A DNA stretch of 10,119 nucleotides from Thermodesulfatator sp. (GCA_027036915.1 JALWCD010000109.1:1-10119), one strand, 5' to 3'. Positions 1 to 5,077 are shown, counted from the first letter of the stretch. A program made the numbers and translations. Notes: generated by a model not told the origin, from the sequence alone.

Positions 1-1
1 C

Positions 2-166
2 GAGGCTATGAACCCGCCGAAATGGTGCTGGGGCTACAAAGTGATAAGCAAGGAGCTATGCAACGGGATATGCAAGAAGGAGTTCAGGAGCATAACAGAG
101 GCGATGAAATGGATTAGGGAGAAGATAGCCGAGATGCAGAGGCAAAAAATGAGGATGAAGGGCTAG
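2..166 (+). CDS. C-terminal part of a small basic protein (5' end may lie outside the window)
   Basis: The frame is open from base 2 and ends at TAG 164-166. It reads E-A-M-N-P-P-K-W-C-W-G-Y-K and continues as a basic, helix-prone tail rich in Lys, Arg, Met and Gln. An ATG at base 8 could be the true start, giving 52 residues with GAGG just before it, but the spacing is very short and the frame runs off the edge, so a longer upstream gene is equally possible. Visible residues include C7 (W-C-W) and a C-N-G-I-C pair (C18, C22), suggestive of metal or disulfide chemistry without proof. I do not recognise the family. Its stop codon overlaps the stop of the convergent minus-strand gene: both use the same CTAG at 163-166. 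Confidence 0.6.
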   Translation, partial: EAMNPPKWCWGYKVISKELCNGICKKEFRSITEAMKWIREKIAEMQRQKMRMKG

Positions 167-486
167 CGCCGCGACCACATAAAAATCGTTCTACACTCGT
201 TCGTTTTTGTATTACAAAAATGAATGAAGAGTGTTTTGGAGAGAAGGAACATGTGGTGGAGCGCCACGAGAACCTCGTAGTCGCCGATGCGCTCCCTGCG
301 TGTCTCTATATAGCGATCCTCCCACCACCACGGCAAGTAAGATTCTTCCCCTTCAACGTCACCGCCAAGAAGTTCGCATAGATCATCTATTAGGCCGCTA
401 AGCTGCTCAGGAACCGCGTTTTTTATCTCCTCGCATGAGCCGTACCTCTCATATTTCATCGTCTCAGCCGCCTTCACATTTTCCAT
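163..486 (-). CDS. Hypothetical acidic protein, 107 aa
   Basis: Unrecognised. The N-terminal half is acidic and helical (residues about 11-50, with E-E and D-D-L-C-E runs), followed by an aromatic P-W-W-W-E-D segment and a more hydrophobic C-terminal half (E-V-L-V-A-L-H-H-M-F-L-L). The 3' part is AT-richer than the neighbours. The start is uncertain. ATG 486 gives 107 residues, but the TATA-like element at 494-500 read on this strand would begin transcription near 471, favouring ATG 459 (98 residues, M-K-Y-E-R-Y-G). It converges on the upstream partial gene with shared stop bases and diverges from the gene at 559. Without a family match, its status as a real gene rests on frame length, composition and divergent packing. 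Confidence 0.5.
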   Translation of the reverse strand: MENVKAAETMKYERYGSCEEIKNAVPEQLSGLIDDLCELLGGDVEGEESYLPWWWEDRYIETRRERIGDYEVLVALHHMFLLSKTLFIHFCNTKTNECRTIFMWSRR

Positions 487-493
487 GCAGTGG

Positions 494-500
494 TATAAAT
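494..500. promoter_or_regulatory. TATA box between divergent genes
   Basis: TATAAAT at 494-500 is a strong archaeal TATA element. Read on the plus strand it predicts transcription from about 523, giving a leader of about 36 nt before GTG 559. Read on the minus strand it would start near 471. The plus-strand assignment is the firmer one. Confidence 0.5.
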
Positions 501-558
501 CGTTTAGGGGTATGTCTCATTGCGCTGCGCTACTGCGATATACGCATGGTGCGGAGGC

Positions 559-1095
559 GTGAAGATAGAGAATGTCGTACGCGATGCTAGGCGCGTCCTC
601 GAGGCCATCGAGACTGGCAAGGTGAGCGAGGAGGCTGCGCAGGCGGCCGAGAGGCTCCTCGAGCACCTCGCGCATGGCGGCTTCGCGCTCGCCGCGGCGT
701 ACATTGCGATAGCTAGGGGCGCGCTCGGCACCTGCAAGCCCGCATGCCCCGAGAGCGTCAGGAGGATAGTCGAGAAGGTCGTCGAGGAGCTGGTCGAGAA
801 GGCTAGGAAGGCGCTGCGAAACCTAGGGATCGTCGCGGGCGAGAAGATAGTCGTTGTGGCGCCGCCGAGAGAGCTCCGAGACCTGCTCGCCATCGCGGAG
901 AAGCTCGCCGAGCGAGGCCTCTACGTGGTGATCAACGACGGCTACGAGGCACTGATTGGGAAGGATGGCAACGTGGTAACGATACGCAGGGCGAACAACG
1001 AGTACATCGTGGAGTATGGTGGCAGAAAGTGGAGGTTCAGGAGCATGCTAGAGGCGCTGATGCAGATCCTGGAGTCGCTCAAGATGCGGGCATAA
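559..1095 (+). CDS. Hypothetical helical protein, 178 aa
   Basis: Unrecognised. From GTG 559 the protein begins V-K-I-E-N-V-V-R-D-A-R-R and is strongly alpha-helical through its first two thirds (alternating Ala/Glu/Arg, resembling stacked helices), with a short hydrophobic stretch A-L-A-A-A-Y-I-A-I-A. Near the middle, K-I-V-V-V-A-P-P-R-E-L-R-D-L-L followed by G-L-Y-V-V-I-N-D-G looks like a beta-alpha-beta unit, and the end is a beta strand pair plus helix. The frame stays open upstream to TTG 520, but that codon sits at the predicted transcription start. GTG 559 has GGTG at 548-551 with 7-nt spacing, so I prefer it. The 3' end overlaps the convergent dpdA-like gene by 17 nt. GC-rich codon use matches most neighbours. 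Confidence 0.75.
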   Translation: MKIENVVRDARRVLEAIETGKVSEEAAQAAERLLEHLAHGGFALAAAYIAIARGALGTCKPACPESVRRIVEKVVEELVEKARKALRNLGIVAGEKIVVVAPPRELRDLLAIAEKLAERGLYVVINDGYEALIGKDGNVVTIRRANNEYIVEYGGRKWRFRSMLEALMQILESLKMRA

Positions 1096-2041
1096 ACAAT
1101 GGCTTAGAGATGAACGGCCTCAGTGTTCTTTTCACTTGATCCTCTATCGCTTTTAGATAACACTCTTTGTTCAGCTCTTTGCACCCTAGAACCGTCCTCC
1201 ATTTGTATTTGTAATTCAACCCGTGTGCCCCAGTGTCGCTCGCGAAGTAGCGCGGATGCTCGCCGAAGGCCCTCACGGCGTCGGTGTGGAGGCCGAAGAA
1301 GTGGAAGCCCCTAATCTCCCGCGGCCACCTCGCGTTGAGGAACTCCCTGAGGAACTCGTTGAGCGTCCCCGCGGCCCTCCCCTCCGCCAACTTCGCCGTC
1401 TTGCCCTTGGCCGACGGCTTCCTGACGCACACGGAGCCGACTCCGACGATGCCGCGGTACGGGCAGCCGCCGCTCAGCGTGCAGGTCTCGACGAGTTCAG
1501 GCGTCATGTTGAGCAGCGCGGATAGCTGGTACTCGTGCACCTCGAAACCCTGGATGACGATGACGAGCTTCCTGAGAGCCTCGGGGTCGTGGGCGCGGAC
1601 GAGCCTGCGGAACGCGAGGTGCAGCATCTGCGTCAGGTGGATGCGCACGAGGCGCACGTTGGCGGGGAGGAAGCGCGCGCCGTGCACCGGCACATCGGGC
1701 ATCGCGGCGGCCGTGACATAGTTGTACCACGCCGATATCCACGCGCTGTACTCTACGATCCACCTCATCAGGAGGTTGACGTCGAGCACCGGCTTCTCGA
1801 GCTCAGACTTCGAGAGATACTCGAACGCCCCGTTATCCACGAAGAGTGGTATGTTGTAGCGCTCGGCGAGCTTGCAGGGGAGGCACCCCCTCTTCCACTT
1901 CGCATATCTTATCAGGACACCCACGCGAATGCCACGGATCTTCCTAAGCCTATCATCCCAGTCTTTGAGCAGCGCGAAGATATCCTCGAGCCACTTGGTC
2001 TCCGCGACCGCGATGTAGAAGAATCTCATAGCGAGCCCCAT
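1079..2041 (-). CDS. dpdA: DpdA-like DNA-guanine transglycosylase (TGT-fold)
   Basis: Proposed role: swaps guanine in DNA for preQ0, the first step of 7-deazaguanine DNA modification, which is known to shield phage DNA from restriction enzymes. Motifs in family order, numbered from ATG 2041 (320 aa): F-V-D-N-G-A-F at 67-73 (Asp69 matches the TGT active-site Asp), M-P-D at about 114-116, V-I-Q-G-F at 162-166, G-I-V-G-V-G-S-V-C at about 197-205, F-H-F-F-G-L-H at 246-252, and A-S-D-T-G-A-H with Asp269 as candidate nucleophile (compare S-A-D-S-M-A-W in DpdA). The frame is open up to 2242, but that extension is low-complexity and overlaps a plus-strand gene. A TATA element at 2064-2071 lies 26 nt before ATG 2041, so a leaderless start fits; ATG 2029 (M-R-F-F-Y-I-A-V) is the alternative. 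A tRNA (arcTGT-type) activity is less likely because no PUA domain is visible. No dpdB/C or preQ0 synthesis genes are nearby. Confidence 0.8.
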   Translation of the reverse strand: MGLAMRFFYIAVAETKWLEDIFALLKDWDDRLRKIRGIRVGVLIRYAKWKRGCLPCKLAERYNIPLFVDNGAFEYLSKSELEKPVLDVNLLMRWIVEYSAWISAWYNYVTAAAMPDVPVHGARFLPANVRLVRIHLTQMLHLAFRRLVRAHDPEALRKLVIVIQGFEVHEYQLSALLNMTPELVETCTLSGGCPYRGIVGVGSVCVRKPSAKGKTAKLAEGRAAGTLNEFLREFLNARWPREIRGFHFFGLHTDAVRAFGEHPRYFASDTGAHGLNYKYKWRTVLGCKELNKECYLKAIEDQVKRTLRPFISKPLFMPAS

Positions 2042-2063
2042 ACACAGGTCATACACAAGCGTG

Positions 2064-2071
2064 AAATATAA
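2064..2071. promoter_or_regulatory. Symmetrical TATA box serving divergent genes
   Basis: AAATATAA on plus reads TTATATTT on minus. Its centre is 26-27 bases from ATG 2041 (minus, dpdA-like, apparently leaderless) and about 32 bases from ATG 2100 (plus, predicted leader about 6 nt). One element therefore sits at the correct distance for both genes. A very similar GTGAAATAT string is found at the candidate promoter of the nuclease gene near 7129-7139. Confidence 0.55.
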
Positions 2072-2099
2072 CCACAGCGGATGATGAGCCGGGAGCACC

Positions 2100-2270
2100 A
2101 TGAGCCCGAGAAGAGCCTTCGCGCTAGCCGCCATACTCGCAGCCGCGCCAGTGCTAGCAGCGGTGGCGGCCAACCCAACGCCTAAGACAATCATCGTCGC
2201 GATGATGCTCCTCACAGCGATACTCGTCAACGCGATGACCACGAAATGGGAGATCCTCGGGGCGAGGTAA
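2100..2270 (+). CDS. Small two-helix membrane protein, 56 aa
   Basis: Short gene from ATG 2100 to TAA 2268-2270. It starts M-S-P-R-R-A-F followed by a hydrophobic segment L-A-A-I-L-A-A-A-P-V-L-A-A-V-A-A (residues 9-24), a polar turn N-P-T-P-K-T, a second hydrophobic segment I-I-V-A-M-M-L-L-T-A-I-L-V (31-43), and a short tail ending W-E-I-L-G-A-R. A positively charged N-terminus and two membrane helices are plain; segment 1 could also be read as a signal peptide. GGGAG at 2091-2095 is well placed as a ribosome site and the TATA at 2064-2071 fits. The next gene starts 4 nt later. Small two-helix hydrophobic proteins are common among archaeal virus structural proteins and also as toxins or accessory membrane proteins, so no function is assigned. 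The opposite strand is open here but looks like a shadow. Confidence 0.65.
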   Translation: MSPRRAFALAAILAAAPVLAAVAANPTPKTIIVAMMLLTAILVNAMTTKWEILGAR

Positions 2271-2274
2271 GGGG

Positions 2275-2568
2275 GTGGGCGGCGTGGCGCGCACGCTCAG
2301 CAGCACGATCGTCCACCTCATCCTCGAGATGCTAGACTACGACTTCGAGTTCGACACGGGCGCCGAGTACGCGACGAAGATAGGCTACCACGAGTTGCTC
2401 GCGGACGATCCGCGCGGCTACCGCGAAGAACCCGACACCGACGACGAGACGTGCGCGTACAGCGACAGGCTCAGGGGCAGCGAGACGCCACTCGGATGCC
2501 ACACTGTGCACCACGAGACACCCGAATACGCGATATACTACAATGCGTACGAGTACAAAGAGATCTGA
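2275..2568 (+). CDS. Hypothetical acidic protein, 97 aa
   Basis: Unrecognised. It starts at GTG 2275 with GAGGT at 2263-2267, 7 nt upstream and overlapping the end of the preceding membrane-protein gene, so the two probably form one operon. The protein has a short hydrophobic helix (S-T-I-V-H-L-I-L-E-M-L), then a long acidic part rich in Asp, Glu and Tyr (Y-D-F-E-F-D-T-G-A-E-Y; E-P-D-T-D-D-E-T), two cysteines (C-A-Y and G-C-H) and three His in G-C-H-T-V-H-H-E. The strong acidity and H/C cluster would suit metal binding or a DNA-mimic-like surface, but neither is shown. The minus-strand frame over the same bases lacks these features and is taken as a shadow. Confidence 0.7.
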   Translation: MGGVARTLSSTIVHLILEMLDYDFEFDTGAEYATKIGYHELLADDPRGYREEPDTDDETCAYSDRLRGSETPLGCHTVHHETPEYAIYYNAYEYKEI

Positions 2569-2574
2569 GACACT

Positions 2575-2612
2575 GTTCTTCAACGCGCGTTAAAAACAGA
2601 GCCAAAAAAAAA
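2575..2612. repeat. Palindrome-plus-T-tract element, copy 1 (terminator of the gene at 2613)
   Basis: On the minus strand, directly after TAA of the gene ending at 2613, come nine T residues, GGCTC, and then the palindrome-like CAACGCGCGTTAA seen on plus at 2581-2593. The T-tract is a typical archaeal intrinsic terminator. The palindrome and flanks recur at 3801-3842 and 7933-7964; copies 1 and 3 match over about 33 bases from GTTCTT to the A-rich end. Confidence 0.7.
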
Positions 2613-2918
2613 TTAGGCGTTGTCGGGGCAGACTACCGCGTACACCACCTCGTAGACAAGCTCGCCGTCGATCATCGTCCTCCTGAGCTCGGCGTGCAGC
2701 CGCAGCCTCCTCCCACCCGCGTCCTCGCCGATCACCGTGACCGTCACAGAGCCGTTCTTACGCTCATAGACATAGTAGATGTAGTTCTTCTTCCCCGACG
2801 GCGGCCTGACAATCCCTGCTAGCTTCCTGAGAGCGCTGACCGCCGACCGCCGATCACTGAAGAAGCGCGGGTGATCGAGATGCGTACATTTCGATGGTGC
2901 GGTTGAGGCGATAGACAC
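2613..2918 (-). CDS. Hypothetical protein, paralogue of the protein at 8381-8695
   Basis: About 101 residues from GTG 2918. I chose this start because a TATA box (ATATATAA at 2954-2961, minus-strand reading TTATATAT) predicts transcription near 2931, and AGGGGGAT lies 5 nt before GTG 2918. The open frame reaches GTG 2951, which would be upstream of that transcript start. The middle and C-terminus align with the protein at 8381-8695: S-A-L-R-K-L-A-G-I-V-R-P versus S-M-I-R-K-M-A-G-I-R-R-P, then a basic beta-rich stretch (G-S-V-T-V-T-V-I and R-R-L-R-L-H-A versus G-R-V-Y-V-Y-I-V and R-R-V-R-L-A-I), then a hydrophobic strand near the end (V-V-Y-A-V-V-C versus L-I-Y-A-Y-I-C). The basic helix followed by beta hairpins would suit nucleic-acid binding, but the family is unknown to me. 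It ends in a T-tract terminator. Confidence 0.75.
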   Translation of the reverse strand: MSIASTAPSKCTHLDHPRFFSDRRSAVSALRKLAGIVRPPSGKKNYIYYVYERKNGSVTVTVIGEDAGGRRLRLHAELRRTMIDGELVYEVVYAVVCPDNA

Positions 2919-2953
2919 CGTGCATCCCCCTAGCAACGGTAAGCGTAACACGG

Positions 2954-2961
2954 ATATATAA
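2954..2961 (-). promoter_or_regulatory. TATA box for the gene at 2613-2918
   Basis: TTATATAT on the minus strand (plus-strand ATATATAA). Predicted start of transcription is near 2931, giving a leader of about 13 nt that contains a GGGGGAT ribosome site ahead of GTG 2918. Confidence 0.6.
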
Positions 2962-3071
2962 CAAGCGACACCGCGAGAAGAACAGGGACGCCCAGGTTAA
3001 ACCGAGTAGTTAAAACACACAAGCAATACCGTTGAACACGGAATACCACTACACTAATGACGGTGGGCACC

Positions 3072-3377
3072 ATGGCATACGACATTCTCCGCGACCATGC
3101 ACACAAGATTGCAAAAATGTACAACGTCGACCCCGAGATAGTCTACTACGCCCTCATCATAGACGCGGGTGATGATTGCGACGTCCTGGAGTGGAAGCTA
3201 GACGAGCTAGACGAGGTGAAAAGAAAGGCGGAAGAGGCCTACGAGAAGGTAAAGGACGAGAAGATCAGGAGAGCGATAAGAGAGATGATAGAGTGCATCA
3301 ACGAGATGAAAAAGATGGAAGAAGAGGCAGACAAACTAGCCGAACAGGAGGCAGTACTAGAGTACGACGTCGTTTAA
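3072..3377 (+). CDS. Coiled-coil hypothetical protein, 101 aa
   Basis: The N-terminus M-A-Y-D-I-L-R-D-H-A-H-K-I-A-K-M-Y-N-V-D-P-E-I-V-Y-Y-A-L-I-I-D looks like a compact helical domain. From about residue 38 to the end it is almost continuous charged heptads (L-E-W-K-L-D-E-L-D-E-V-K-R-K-A-E-E-A-Y-E), predicting a long coiled coil that could drive dimerisation. ATG 3057 would add M-T-V-G-T; I prefer ATG 3072 because GGTG at 3062-3065 is 6 nt upstream. A weak TATA-like GTTAAAAC at 3009-3016 lies at a suitable distance. The 3' end overlaps the convergent gene at 3357-3722 by 21 nt. No family recognised. Confidence 0.75.
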   Translation: MAYDILRDHAHKIAKMYNVDPEIVYYALIIDAGDDCDVLEWKLDELDEVKRKAEEAYEKVKDEKIRRAIREMIECINEMKKMEEEADKLAEQEAVLEYDVV

Positions 3378-3722
3378 GACGCCATATCTGCAGAATGCCC
3401 CATAGATTATCACACCGCGTCTAATTTTTGCCGCATATTCCGCTATACATGTTTCATCGACATACATGCAGGGCCCGTAGAACACTCTCCGTGCAACAGC
3501 TTCTGCTTTTTTAGCATCGTCGAACGGCGGTATAATTATAATCGTGCAGTGCCGCTGGTAAACAACAGGTACGTTACTCGGGTCGTAGATGACAACATCG
3601 TTGAACCCTCGCGAACGCACCGCCTCTGCTATCCTCTCCGCCCGCTCCCTATCAGAAATTATGATTACGCGGCATGAAGCACAGCGAGGTGTCGCCCAGC
3701 CACGAGTCGGGGCTAGCGACAC
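3357..3722 (-). CDS. Hypothetical alpha/beta (Rossmann-like) protein, 121 aa
   Basis: Unrecognised. After a short N-terminal stretch with C-A-S-C (C14, C17), the chain alternates strand and helix: R-V-I-I-I-S-D (strand), R-E-R-A-E-R-I-A-E-A-V-R-S-R-G-F (helix), D-V-V-I-Y-D-P-S (strand), T-I-I-I-I-P-P-F-D-D-A (strand), K-K-A-E-A-V-A-R-R-V (helix), G-V-I-I-Y-G-A-F (strand). This pattern suits a small Rossmann-like or receiver-like fold, but no catalytic motif is clear. Six cysteines (C14, C17, C59, C85, C92, C111) are many for this length and could form disulfides in a hyperthermophile. GTG 3722 sits about 11 nt after the transcription start predicted from the TATA at 3756-3762. Confidence 0.7.
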   Translation of the reverse strand: MSLAPTRGWATPRCASCRVIIISDRERAERIAEAVRSRGFNDVVIYDPSNVPVVYQRHCTIIIIPPFDDAKKAEAVARRVFYGPCMYVDETCIAEYAAKIRRGVIIYGAFCRYGVLNDVVL

Positions 3723-3755
3723 GGCCTGCCACCGTTATTGGCATTCCCCGGGCGC

Positions 3756-3762
3756 TAATAAA
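3756..3762 (-). promoter_or_regulatory. TATA box for the gene at 3357-3722
   Basis: TTTATTA on the minus strand, followed by GCG, the same string as in the promoter at 10003-10009. Predicted transcription start is near 3733. The 16-bp palindrome at 3805-3820 lies about 45 bases upstream of this box and could be an operator for it. Confidence 0.55.
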
Positions 3763-3800
3763 TTGTTCAATAGTGGCATAGAGATTGTTATGTTGTCGGT

Positions 3801-3842
3801 GTTGTTTAACGCGCGTTAAAGAATGAGCCAAAAAAAAAAAAA
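3801..3842. repeat. Palindrome-plus-T-tract element, copy 2
   Basis: Contains a perfect 16-bp palindrome, TTTAACGCGCGTTAAA, at 3805-3820, then GAATGAGCC and thirteen A residues (3830-3842). On the minus strand this is a 13-T tract starting 3 nt after the TAA stop of the zinc-ribbon gene, so it should terminate that transcript. It shares layout and sequence with 2575-2612 and, in part, with 7933-7964. Confidence 0.75.
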
Positions 3843-3845
3843 TGA

Positions 3846-4133
3846 TTACGTCTCGGCGACCGCACGGCGCGGTGTCGAGAGCAGCGAGGCGGTGTAGTAG
3901 AGGCCGGTCTTCTCCAGCTCCTCCTTAACCTCCACGATCCTCTCCTTCACGTTCGTGTCGATAACGATATCGCGGAGGCTCGGCGGCCTTAGCGGCTTCC
4001 CGCAGCGAGGGCATACACCACCATGCATGTAGATGACCTGCGATGGCGTCGGAATCCCGCTTGTCGACTGGCCGACGCGGACGAACACGTAGAGCGGGAA
4101 GCCGCAAGAGGAGCACCGGTAGACCACGGGCAT
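3846..4133 (-). CDS. Zinc-ribbon protein, 95 aa
   Basis: Two CxxC knuckles, C7-S-S-C10 (Y-R-C-S-S-C-G-F-P-L) and C41-P-R-C44 (G-V-C-P-R-C-G-K-P-L), form a classic zinc ribbon separated by about 30 residues. They are followed by a helical segment with V-K-E-R-I-V-E-V-K-E-E-L-E-K and a basic tail (P-R-R-A-V). Zinc ribbons of this size in archaea and their viruses often bind nucleic acid or bridge proteins, but the specific partner is unknown. ATG 4133 overlaps the TGA of the upstream RHH gene (TGATG), implying translational coupling and a shared function or at least co-regulation. Transcription should end at the 13-T tract just after its stop. Confidence 0.85.
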   Translation of the reverse strand: MPVVYRCSSCGFPLYVFVRVGQSTSGIPTPSQVIYMHGGVCPRCGKPLRPPSLRDIVIDTNVKERIVEVKEELEKTGLYYTASLLSTPRRAVAET

Positions 4134-4492
4134 CAGGCGACCACCCCCATCGCCAGCGGGTCGTGAGGATCATGCCGCCCGAAGAGCAGGAGGAGGCGGT
4201 TGACGTGATCTTTAGCCTCCTTCAGGCGCTGCGATATCACCCTCGCCGCCGCTACCGTGGCGGCGACAACAGCGTTGTCATGGTCGTTGTTGTTTAGAAG
4301 CATGTCGAGGACGGCACGGTTCACGGCCTCATCCGCATCGAGATTATCCATTTTCATTGTGATAGAAATGAATGAAGAAACCAGGGCACGGAGGCACGCG
4401 GATCGGTTCGAGAATCCTACGTCATGACACGCGCGGTCGAGAAGCTCGACTAAATCCGGTTCGAGCTTGAAGGATACGACTCGCTTCTCCAT
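4133..4492 (-). CDS. Ribbon-helix-helix (CopG/MetJ-type) DNA-binding protein, 119 aa
   Basis: Residues 3-42 show the RHH pattern: strand R-V-V-S-F-K-L, then E-P-D-L-V-E-L-L-D-R-A-C as helix 1, G-F-S-N-R-S-A as the turn, and C-L-R-A-L-V-S-S-F-I as helix 2. RHH proteins bind DNA as dimers, inserting the strand pair into the major groove, and often repress their own operon. A C-terminal extension of about 75 residues is mostly helical with an Asn/Asp-rich stretch (L-N-N-N-D-H-D-N-A) and an A-A-T-V-A-A-A-R-V helix, and probably mediates oligomerisation or ligand or partner binding. It is coupled to the zinc-ribbon gene by TGATG. A symmetrical operator candidate covers its promoter at 4501-4547. 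Confidence 0.88.
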   Translation of the reverse strand: MEKRVVSFKLEPDLVELLDRACHDVGFSNRSACLRALVSSFISITMKMDNLDADEAVNRAVLDMLLNNNDHDNAVVAATVAAARVISQRLKEAKDHVNRLLLLFGRHDPHDPLAMGVVA

Positions 4493-4500
4493 CCTCTCAG

Positions 4501-4547
4501 CCGCGGTGTCTATTGCAGCGGGGGTATTAATCCCTGTATTACCGCGG
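4501..4547. promoter_or_regulatory. Promoter and candidate operator of the RHH gene
   Basis: A perfect 7-bp inverted repeat, CCGCGGT at 4501-4507 and ACCGCGG at 4541-4547, is centred at 4524 on an AT-rich TATA-like core, GGTATTAATCC (4523-4533). On the minus strand this core predicts transcription near 4502, about 10 nt before ATG 4492, so one arm covers the start site and the other lies upstream. This layout suits repression by a dimeric RHH protein, most simply the one encoded next to it. Binding is inferred. Confidence 0.5.
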
Positions 4548-4616
4548 CGTCTTGCTCATGGTTCTTCATCCCAGCGCGTGGATGTTGAACTGCGTAACAC
4601 TCAATAACCGCCGCCC

Positions 4617-4889
4617 ATGAATTGTCATACACGGTCGGGAAACATGCCCCAGGAGAACCACGAGAGGAAATGCCCCCGGACGATCGACGAGCTGTTTAGG
4701 CTCGCCGAGGAGCAGGGACTGCACATAGAGCGCGGCAACCTAGGCAAACTACTCTACATAAAAATGAATGGAGGTTGTATAACTGAGGTCGGCTACGAGA
4801 AGCTATACCTGTACGTATGGTGGCCCTCCAGCGGCAAGGTGCGCGTCGAGGTGGACTACCCCTATATGTGCCAGTGTAACTGCGGGTGA
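4617..4889 (+). CDS. Hypothetical Cys-rich-tailed protein, 90 aa
   Basis: Unrecognised. It has a helix [12 protein letters not shown], a beta-rich middle ([25 protein letters not shown]) and an unusual C-terminus Y-M-C-Q-C-N-C-G with three cysteines in alternate positions (C85, C87, C89), which together with C54 could bind a metal. ATG 4617 gives 90 residues; ATG 4644 (M-P-Q-E-N) is an equally reasonable start, 81 residues, because no good ribosome site marks either. It heads a plus-strand run with the RHH gene at 4895, overlapping its ribosome site, and diverges from the RHH gene on the other strand. Confidence 0.65.
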   Translation: MNCHTRSGNMPQENHERKCPRTIDELFRLAEEQGLHIERGNLGKLLYIKMNGGCITEVGYEKLYLYVWWPSSGKVRVEVDYPYMCQCNCG

Positions 4890-4894
4890 TGGCC

Positions 4895-5068
4895 ATGCGC
4901 GTGGTGACATTCAAGATTGATGAAGACTTGTTGGAGCGGCTCGACCTCTACGCGAGGCTCAAGGGCATCACGAGGAGCGAGGCGATCAGGAAGGCCATCG
5001 AGGAGATGCTCGAGCGCGAGGAGCCGGAGCTAAGCGTCAGACCCAAGATCATCAGGATATTATCGTGA
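4895..5068 (+). CDS. Ribbon-helix-helix (CopG-type) DNA-binding protein, 57 aa
   Basis: A nearly minimal RHH domain: strand M-R-V-V-T-F-K-I, then [13 protein letters not shown] as helix 1, K-G-I-T-R-S-E-A as the turn, [12 protein letters not shown] as helix 2, and a short tail ([11 protein letters not shown]). Length and motif match CopG-family regulators and RHH antitoxins. Start choice: ATG 4895 has GGTGAT 4 nt upstream, a match to the 16S 3' end; GTG 4886 and ATG 4889 are alternatives adding only M-M-A-type residues. It lies 5 nt after the previous gene and 9 nt before the next one, so probably one operon. An antitoxin role for the 76-residue gene downstream is possible but no toxin family is recognised there. 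Confidence 0.9.
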   Translation: MRVVTFKIDEDLLERLDLYARLKGITRSEAIRKAIEEMLEREEPELSVRPKIIRILS

Positions 5069-5077
5069 GGTGGTAGT

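Noticed and set aside
520..558. TTG start adding 13 residues to the 178-residue protein
   Set aside because: TTG 520 coincides with the predicted transcription start and the extension looks non-coding; GTG 559 has GGTG at good spacing.
1123..2071. Several plus-strand open frames opposite dpdA
   Set aside because: Arg/Pro/Ser-rich shadow translations of a GC-rich gene on the other strand, with no motif.
2042..2242. N-terminal extension of the dpdA-like protein
   Set aside because: Ala/Thr/Ile low-complexity, lies upstream of the inferred transcription start, and overlaps a plus-strand gene with its own TATA and ribosome site.
2930..3124. 64-residue minus-strand hydrophobic open frame
   Set aside because: Overlaps the promoters of both flanking genes and the start of the coiled-coil gene; hydrophobic bias arises from the opposite strand.
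4405..4425. tRNA T-arm-like GGTTCGAGAATCC
   Set aside because: Inside the RHH coding region with no acceptor or anticodon stem around it.
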